64,000 bases of DNA from Pseudomonas sp. MWU13-2105. GTDB lineage: Bacteria; Pseudomonadota; Gammaproteobacteria; Pseudomonadales; Pseudomonadaceae. Each line of letters starts with the position of its first letter. Position 1 is the stretch's first letter. The notes beneath the pieces are model-generated. The model saw only the letters and a list, made by a program, of their open reading frames with translations, had not been told where the DNA came from and made no database searches. Positions 58,793 through 64,000 of this stretch are shown one piece after another. The stretch lies in the NCBI RefSeq assembly GCF_023242315.1, contig NZ_JALLIY010000005.1, positions 62,001-126,000 on the forward strand, written 5' to 3'. The translations under genes and the position numbers were made by a program.

Positions 58793-60790
58793 ATGGCTGT
58801 ATTGCGTCTTGCTGTCGCTGCCCTGCTACTCACCGGCCTGTCCGTGGCCCAGGCCCATACCCATGGCGCCGAAACGGCCGAAGGTCCGAAGCGTTTCACC
58901 CCGGTCTCGCCCGACACCCCGTACCTCGACGTCCTGCACCAATGCGTCAGCCAGCAAGACACCGACCAGGGCCAATTGCTCTCGGGCCTGGGCGGCACAC
59001 GCTACCCGATGGTCAGCCTGAAGGATGCCGCCCAGGTCGAAGCCTTCTATAGCCAGGGCATCGCCCTGCAATATGGCTTCAACTTCTCCGAAGCGATCCG
59101 CGCTTTTTACCAGGCCAGCCGGTTCGACGAAGGCTCGGCGATGCCTTATTGGGGCATTGCCTTGTCGGCCAATTCCAATATCAACAGCGACGCCACCCCC
59201 GGTTGCGACCAACTGGCCTATCGCTCGGCACAGATCGCCCTGGAACATGCCAATGCCCGCCTCAAGGACCCGGACGCCAAGGCCCGCTTCAGCGAAGCGC
59301 AACTGCAGCGTGAAGTCGATTACGCCAAGGCGTTCCTGAGCGCCTACACCCTCAAGGACGGCAAGGTCAGCCTCGACGATGAAGGCAAACGGCACTACGC
59401 CGACGCCATGAAGGAGCTGTCGCAGACTTATTTCGACGACCTCGATGCCGCCACCCTCTACGCCGACGCGCTGCTCAACCTGACCCCGTGGAAATGGTGG
59501 GACGGCGAGGCGGCGGTATCCAATGAGGTCCAGCCGACACCGGCGGCCTATGAAGCGCTGCAGGTGCTCAACCGCGTGCTGGTGCAGGACAAGCAGCATA
59601 CCGGCGCCAATCACTTCTATATCCACGCCATCGAGGAGTCACCGTTCCCCGACAGCGGGCTGCCCATGGCCAATCGCTTCCGCGACCAGAACCCGGCCAT
59701 CGGGCACCTGGTGCACATGGCCTCGCACATCTACCAGCGCACCGGCAATAACGCCCTGGCCAGCGTCGCCAACTACACGGCGGTCTCGGTGGATCGCGCC
59801 TATGCCCATCAGGTCGGCCCGCAGAGCCCCTACCCGCTGCATTACCTGGGCCACAACATTCACTTCCTGATCTGGACCCTGTCCATCGAGGGCCGCCAGA
59901 ACGAAGCCATGAACATGGCTGAGGAACTGGTGGAAAACACCACGCAGTATTCGGCGCTGGAGTTCCTCTGCCGGCAGTACCCCGACGAGATCCGCACCAA
60001 GTCCGACTACTTCTATGCCGTGCCCTATTACTTCGCCGTGCGTTTCCAGGACTGGGCCGCGCTGGCGCGTATCGAACCGAAGATCGAGCAAGGCCTGAAG
60101 ACCATCAACGATACCTGCAGCCAGGCCGACAAGGATTGGCAGCCATTGACCGCGCCGTATACCCGGGTCATGGCCGCCTATGCCAAGGCCTATCGAGAAC
60201 TGGCCCGGGACGGGCTGGACAACGCGGCCGCCAACGATGCGTTGAAAGGCTACTGGCAGGCGGTGACGGGCACCTTGAAAGCCACACCGGATCTGAACTA
60301 CGGCAACAACAAGGCGACGGAATTGTTCCGCATCGCCAATCTGATCCTGCTGAACAAGGCCCAGGACAGCAGCCATGGCAAGCTCGACCTGGCGTCACTG
60401 CGGGAAACCGGGGCGAAGGTCTTCGGCAAGGATCCTTCGCAAGCCCTGGCCACCGATCTCAAGTCACTCCAGGGCAATAACCAGGAACAGATCATCGGCG
60501 CCTGGCGCAAGGCGGTCGCCATCCAGGATGCCTTGAACTACAACGAGCCACCGGACTGGTATTACACCTTGCGTGAATCCCTGGGCTACGCGCTGCTGGC
60601 CCAGGGCAAGGCGAGCGAAGCCGAAAGGGTTTTCCGTGAAGACCTGGCGGGCAATCGCCTCAGCGGTCGTTCGCTCAACGGGCTGAAACTCAGCCTGCAA
60701 CAGCAGCCGGGCAAGCCAATACCGGCACGGCTCGACGAACAACTGCAGAATGCCTGGCGCAACGCGACCATCAGTGCCGCGCCGGACTGA
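58793..60790 (+). CDS. Secreted TPR-like repeat protein
   Basis: The 665-residue protein has a signal peptide (MAVLRLAVAALLLTGLSVAQ, cleaved near AQA), then a His-rich AHTHGAE start. Helical-repeat segments include YSQGIALQYGFNFSEAIRAF, YQASRFDEGSAMPYWGIALS and a HFYIHAIEESPFPDSGLPMA stretch; the C-terminus has LGYALLAQGKASEAERVFRE. This matches secreted tetratricopeptide-type proteins of unknown function. His and Cys residues could bind metal. It is the third gene of the oxidase-decarboxylase operon and probably acts in the periplasm. Confidence 0.85.
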   Translation: MAVLRLAVAALLLTGLSVAQAHTHGAETAEGPKRFTPVSPDTPYLDVLHQCVSQQDTDQGQLLSGLGGTRYPMVSLKDAAQVEAFYSQGIALQYGFNFSEAIRAFYQASRFDEGSAMPYWGIALSANSNINSDATPGCDQLAYRSAQIALEHANARLKDPDAKARFSEAQLQREVDYAKAFLSAYTLKDGKVSLDDEGKRHYADAMKELSQTYFDDLDAATLYADALLNLTPWKWWDGEAAVSNEVQPTPAAYEALQVLNRVLVQDKQHTGANHFYIHAIEESPFPDSGLPMANRFRDQNPAIGHLVHMASHIYQRTGNNALASVANYTAVSVDRAYAHQVGPQSPYPLHYLGHNIHFLIWTLSIEGRQNEAMNMAEELVENTTQYSALEFLCRQYPDEIRTKSDYFYAVPYYFAVRFQDWAALARIEPKIEQGLKTINDTCSQADKDWQPLTAPYTRVMAAYAKAYRELARDGLDNAAANDALKGYWQAVTGTLKATPDLNYGNNKATELFRIANLILLNKAQDSSHGKLDLASLRETGAKVFGKDPSQALATDLKSLQGNNQEQIIGAWRKAVAIQDALNYNEPPDWYYTLRESLGYALLAQGKASEAERVFREDLAGNRLSGRSLNGLKLSLQQQPGKPIPARLDEQLQNAWRNATISAAPD

Positions 60791-61528
60791 TCAACGTGAA
60801 AAGCGCAACCGGAATGGCCAACGCCATTGCGGGACCCGGTTGCGCTGCAAGCGTTCGAGGACCATCCAGGCCATGGTCAACAGCATCAGCAACAGGTGTC
60901 CCTGTTCGGCCAACATTGGCAATAGCATCAATGCCCAGCATGAACCCACGCACCAGGCGCCACTGACGACACCATACTTCAGGCAATCCCTGAAAAAGCC
61001 GAAACCGAACGCGGAAATACGCGGTTGATGATGACAGCGGTTCAGGCACCGTTGCTTGGCGGGCGAAGCCTGCCAGAGCAAACAGATCAACAAGCCGCCG
61101 ATCAGGGCCCGCGACGGCTCGCCCCCCAGCAGCACCCGGGCACCCACCGTCATTGCCAACAACCCCGCTCCCGCCAGTATCCAGACACTGCCGAAACCAA
61201 CCACGAACAGACCCAACGCCTGCCAGCGCCGTCTCGACAGGCTGACTCGCCACAGATGCTCCAGGGGATGCGCCAGCAGCAAGGGCATCATCGCCAGCAG
61301 CATCAGTGTCCAGCCCCCCAACAACGCCAGCGGGGGATTGAACAGCAATGCCTGTTCAATCCCCTGCAGGCTCGCGGTATAACCCGGCGGCGGCCAACTT
61401 CCGCAGAACGCCGGAACGGAGAGATCCCTCACTCCGCCTGCCAACCAGCCCCACCCGACCAGACTGATCAGAGTCAGCCATCGCCGTGAGCCCTGGATCA
61501 GCGCCGCGACCAGAAAGTAACTCGGCAT
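60791..61528 (-). CDS. DUF2182 membrane protein, translationally linked to tyrosinase
   Basis: The 245-residue protein has about six membrane helices and the DUF2182 pattern LLICLLWQASPAKQRCLNRC (LYQxTPLKxxCLxxC). DUF2182 proteins are annotated as possible metal-binding membrane proteins. The ATG lies 3 bases after the TAG of the tyrosinase gene, so the two are probably coupled. Cys residues in the conserved motif could bind copper; a role in supplying copper to tyrosinase is an inference. It converges with the TPR gene, whose stop is adjacent. Confidence 0.83.
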   Translation of the reverse strand: MPSYFLVAALIQGSRRWLTLISLVGWGWLAGGVRDLSVPAFCGSWPPPGYTASLQGIEQALLFNPPLALLGGWTLMLLAMMPLLLAHPLEHLWRVSLSRRRWQALGLFVVGFGSVWILAGAGLLAMTVGARVLLGGEPSRALIGGLLICLLWQASPAKQRCLNRCHHQPRISAFGFGFFRDCLKYGVVSGAWCVGSCWALMLLPMLAEQGHLLLMLLTMAWMVLERLQRNRVPQWRWPFRLRFSR

Positions 61529-61531
61529 CCC

Positions 61532-63067
61532 CTAGCTGCCCAGACGGTAGATGCTCACCCGACCGATCGTGAACTGATCGGCCGGTACAACGGTCGACAC
61601 GGGGATAAAACGAACCTTCAACTGAGACAGGTCCTGTACCCCTTCCAAGTGCAGCGCGTCGATGATGTGGGTGATTTCCAGCACCTGACCAACGCCGTTA
61701 CCGCCATGATCGCCATCCGGTTTACTGGCCTTGCGCACACCGAACAGCGCGAGCGTGCCTGCCAGCAATTGCGGATAACTGGCCGGATCAACGCCATCGG
61801 GCAGATTGATATAGACATGAAACACCGCCGAATCACTTTTACCGCGAATGTTTTCCATATTGAGAAACACGCGATCAGGGAGCTGGGGATCTGCGGATAG
61901 CCCGGCGACCTTCAGACTGGTGAACACTTTGCTCGAGGCGAGCTTATCCAGTTGAACCGGCGTTTCGACGCTGCCACGGCTCAAATCGACGGATGTCTGG
62001 CTAGCCCCGATCAGTTCGGCCGCGTCAGGTTCTCTCATCGCCAGCAACCTCGTGTGTTCGACGCTCAGCCCCTTCGCGGCGATCCCGAGGCGCAACAGGC
62101 GCTGTCTGACAGGCTCGACGCTGGATATAGGGTCCGAAGTATCCTCATAGATATAGTCGAGCCTGGGGGCCAGCGTGTCGACCATATCGCCAGCCTTGAA
62201 CGTCCAGGGAGTACCCTCCACGGTCGGCATGATAAACACCAATCCGGGTATCACCGGGCCGTTGTACCAGGAAGGCAGGTCTGGATTCTGATGGTCGGGA
62301 TTTCGCTTGCGCCAAACCTCCCACAAACGGTCGATGTTGGCATGATGAGCCCAGAAGATCGGGTCGAGGGCCGCCGTATCGGAGTCCCCCATCAAGCCAT
62401 AGATCTTCGGATCAACCCCTTCTGAACCGCCGACAATGTTATGCACCACGTTGTGAGGCTGTTTCTCCAATCCTCCGGCCCCGGGATGATCGTGCGCGGA
62501 CTTCGGCTCGGACCCACCGAAGCCTGCGGGCACACCATCGTATCGACCTTCGAATACAGGGTCGATCAAGGCCTTCAAGGCAATATCCACGGGATTGAGT
62601 TCGGTACCGAAGCGGCGCTCGACAAACAGTGGGTTCGGCGTGCCGTCGGGCAGTGTCCGGGCACTGAAGCACGCCGGAACTTTCAGGCTCTGAGTACTCT
62701 CATTGTAATTCCAGTAGGGAAACGCCCATTCCTTTGGTCCACCGAGCCCGACAATCGCCGAGCGTAGAATCTGCTCGACTGCGGCGGTATAACCCCGATG
62801 CCAGGGTAGGAAAAACCAGGTCGAGTGCTGGCATTGCCCCCAATAAACCGACTGTTCCTTCTCCGACGGCAATGCTTCGTCTTCCGTCAGATAGCCCGCG
62901 TCAATCCATAGATCCTTGTCGAAACCGTGGATCGCTGCCAGATACCGCCAACTGGTGGGATCTGCAATCGGGCGTTTCTTCAACTCGGCGACCCCGCGTG
63001 CATACCACAGCAGAGTCTCGCTCCAGTGCTCCCCCAACTTCTCTATATCAAGACGTACATGTGCCAT
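61532..63067 (-). CDS. Tyrosinase/catechol-oxidase family protein with plant-PPO-like C-terminal motifs
   Basis: The 511-residue type-3 copper protein has CuA ligands His47 (AAIHGFD), His81 and His90 (HSTWFFLPWHRGYTAAVEQ) and CuB ligands His205, His209 (HNVVHNIVGG) and the His241/242 pair (DPIFWAHHANIDRLW). Cys79, two residues before His81, fits a CxH thioether bridge. After the copper domain come a DWL-like stretch (DTLAPRLDYIYEDTSDPI) and a KFDV-like C-terminal domain ending FTIGRVSIYRLGS, the order seen in plant polyphenol oxidases. There is no signal peptide; the ATG has GGGAGA 6 bases upstream. Substrate (tyrosine, o-diphenol or aminophenol) is unknown. Confidence 0.88.
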   Translation of the reverse strand: MAHVRLDIEKLGEHWSETLLWYARGVAELKKRPIADPTSWRYLAAIHGFDKDLWIDAGYLTEDEALPSEKEQSVYWGQCQHSTWFFLPWHRGYTAAVEQILRSAIVGLGGPKEWAFPYWNYNESTQSLKVPACFSARTLPDGTPNPLFVERRFGTELNPVDIALKALIDPVFEGRYDGVPAGFGGSEPKSAHDHPGAGGLEKQPHNVVHNIVGGSEGVDPKIYGLMGDSDTAALDPIFWAHHANIDRLWEVWRKRNPDHQNPDLPSWYNGPVIPGLVFIMPTVEGTPWTFKAGDMVDTLAPRLDYIYEDTSDPISSVEPVRQRLLRLGIAAKGLSVEHTRLLAMREPDAAELIGASQTSVDLSRGSVETPVQLDKLASSKVFTSLKVAGLSADPQLPDRVFLNMENIRGKSDSAVFHVYINLPDGVDPASYPQLLAGTLALFGVRKASKPDGDHGGNGVGQVLEITHIIDALHLEGVQDLSQLKVRFIPVSTVVPADQFTIGRVSIYRLGS

Positions 63068-63156
63068 GTTCGATCTCCCTGATAACTGATAGTCCATCGG
63101 GCCGGGGACTTGCGGGCCCGAAGGCAACAGTAGATCAGGTGATATCAATTTGCCTT

Positions 63157-63187
63157 GAGACCGTCTCCCCAATAGACAGACGGTCTC
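63157..63187. terminator. Hairpin between the lipoprotein and tyrosinase genes
   Basis: GAGACCGTCT and AGACGGTCTC form a perfect 10-base stem with an 11-base loop, followed on the plus strand by TGTTTT. It lies between two leftward genes, about 50 bases past the lipoprotein stop, so it probably insulates the tyrosinase gene. Confidence 0.55.
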
Positions 63188-63238
63188 TGTTTTCCTGGCA
63201 CATCCCCTCCTTTCAACAAGGGGCAGAGCGTGTCGGGC

Positions 63239-63649
63239 TTAGCCCGGCATGCACTGGAAGTCGCCCGTTTCGGCGACTTGCTTGCCATGGGAATCCATCA
63301 GGCGGGCGTTGACTTCCTGGCCCAGGCTCGATTCCACCAACTTGTAGTGCTCACCGGCCTTGAACTGGTTATAACTGACTTCTCCCGAGCAGTCCTGCTG
63401 GTTGCCATCGCCCCACGGCATTTCCACCAGCATCACGTCCAGCTTGTGGGCGCCAGGTGGCACTTCGAAGAAACGGCCGTCGTCGATTTTCTTGCCATCG
63501 ACCTTCTCGGCAAGCATGTCGTTCGGCGCTTCATCCTGCAGACCGATCCAGGCCTCGCTCGGATCAGCCTTTGGCATGGGACCGGCACACGCGGACAACA
63601 GAAAGGCCAGGCCCAGGGTTGGCAGCAGCATCAGGGGTTTGAATGTCAT
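63239..63649 (-). CDS. Lipoprotein (PA0061-like)
   Basis: The 136-residue protein has a lipoprotein signal peptide with lipobox LLSAC (Cys at residue 21), followed by a short Asp/Ala-rich linker. The mature domain includes WIGLQDEAPNDMLAEKVDGK, PPGAHKLDVMLVEM and KLVESSLGQEVNARLMDSHG. It belongs to the same small Pseudomonas lipoprotein family as PA0061/PA0062 by length and pattern. A tandem paralogue lies just upstream. Confidence 0.82.
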   Translation of the reverse strand: MTFKPLMLLPTLGLAFLLSACAGPMPKADPSEAWIGLQDEAPNDMLAEKVDGKKIDDGRFFEVPPGAHKLDVMLVEMPWGDGNQQDCSGEVSYNQFKAGEHYKLVESSLGQEVNARLMDSHGKQVAETGDFQCMPG

Positions 63650-63686
63650 GGTGTTCTACCTCAAAGATGAAAAAATCTGTCGGCTA

Positions 63687-64000
63687 TCAAATGCAGGAAA
63701 ACTTCCTGGACTGGGCCACGGTCACGCCATGGTCGTTCACCAGTTCAGCCCCGACATTGACACCGGCTCCCGATTCCACCAGGTGATAGCGCTTGCCGGC
63801 CTTGAACTGGTCGTATTCCACCTGGCCGGTACACTCGGGCTGCTCGGTATTACCATTGGCGCCCTGGACCAGCAGCACTTTCAGATCGTGCTTGCCCGGC
63901 GCCACTTCAAAGTAGCGGCCGTCGTCGACGCGTTTGCCATCCACACGCTCTGCCAGCAGGTCGTCGCTCGAGCCCTGGCCCAGACCGATCCAGGCTTCGC
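63687..64000 (-). CDS. Partial lipoprotein paralogue (PA0062-like), runs off the right edge
   Basis: The visible 103-codon C-terminal part is a paralogue of the neighbouring lipoprotein: EAWIGLGQGSSDDLLAERVD, then GRYFEVAPGKHDLKVLLVQG, KRYHLVESGAGVNVGAELVN and a final Cys. The start codon and signal peptide lie beyond the window. The two genes are in the same direction, 37 bases apart, and probably arose by tandem duplication. Confidence 0.8.
   Translation of the reverse strand, partial: EAWIGLGQGSSDDLLAERVDGKRVDDGRYFEVAPGKHDLKVLLVQGANGNTEQPECTGQVEYDQFKAGKRYHLVESGAGVNVGAELVNDHGVTVAQSRKFSCI

Noticed and set aside
1..64000. CRISPR arrays, tRNA or rRNA genes
   Set aside because: No regularly spaced direct repeats and no cloverleaf or rRNA sequence was recognised by eye; a tRNAscan or covariance search would settle this.

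Overview
The window looks like a chromosomal stretch from a Pseudomonas of the fluorescens/putida type. The basis is gene content: an OprD-family porin, DUF2790, paired PA0061/PA0062-like lipoproteins, NicT/NicE-like genes, SfnB-type desulfurisation oxidoreductases, and high-GC coding with GC-rich third positions. No rRNA, tRNA, CRISPR array or intact mobile element was recognised. Several decayed mobile or foreign remnants lie between 36.5 and 42.3 kb.

Region 1 (1-9.8 kb) is an organosulfur scavenging locus. A leftward Liv-type ABC transporter operon, headed by a degenerate AMP-binding protein, faces a rightward set of two flavin-dependent monooxygenases (SsuD-like and NtaA/DszA-like) and two SfnB/DszC-like oxidoreductases. 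The divergent intergenic region carries a sigma-54 (-24/-12) promoter on each strand with two matching dyads between them. A third sigma-54-like promoter precedes the NtaA-like gene. This is the architecture expected for an SfnR-type enhancer-binding activator.

Region 2 (10-28 kb) holds catabolic clusters for carboxylic and sugar acids. A leftward IclR - hydratase - FAH hydrolase - unknown protein - OprD group is followed by a Weimberg-like set: XylX-like FAH dehydratase, LysR, UxaA-type dehydratase and 2-oxoglutarate semialdehyde dehydrogenase. Next come an MHS-type transporter, a divergent AroE paralogue, a Gfo/Idh/MocA oxidoreductase, a second IclR, a sugar-phosphate isomerase/epimerase-fold protein and an SDR. 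Two similar IclR-type palindromes, upstream of the first iclR and of the transporter gene, hint at a shared regulon.

Region 3 (28.3-31.4 kb) is a compact transporter - maleate isomerase - LysR group resembling nicT/nicE cut out of the nicotinate cluster.

Region 4 (31.6-42.3 kb) is accessory DNA. An HxlR regulator with twin perfect operators faces a rightward operon (two NTF2-like proteins, tautomerase, flavin reductase, alpha/beta hydrolase, enoyl-CoA hydratase). Then come an integrase remnant, a doubly deleted MFS pseudogene, a nitroreductase, an MFS scrap and an IS21 istA remnant. A low-GC TetR/SDR pair, a MAPEG gene ending in an attC-like sequence, a frameshifted small gene pair and a histidine-kinase tail follow.

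Region 5 (42.3-64 kb) is more typical Pseudomonas sequence: DHA2 efflux pumps with LysR, a MHYT-GGDEF-EAL protein, MerR with an Old Yellow Enzyme, a phospholipase-D-like protein, a DUF1275 protein, patatin and a GST. An operon of L-amino-acid oxidase, PDC/IPDC-type decarboxylase and a secreted repeat protein converges on a translationally linked pair: a tyrosinase with plant polyphenol-oxidase-like C-terminal motifs, and a DUF2182 membrane protein. I regard this last locus and the dual sigma-54 region as the most interesting parts of the window.
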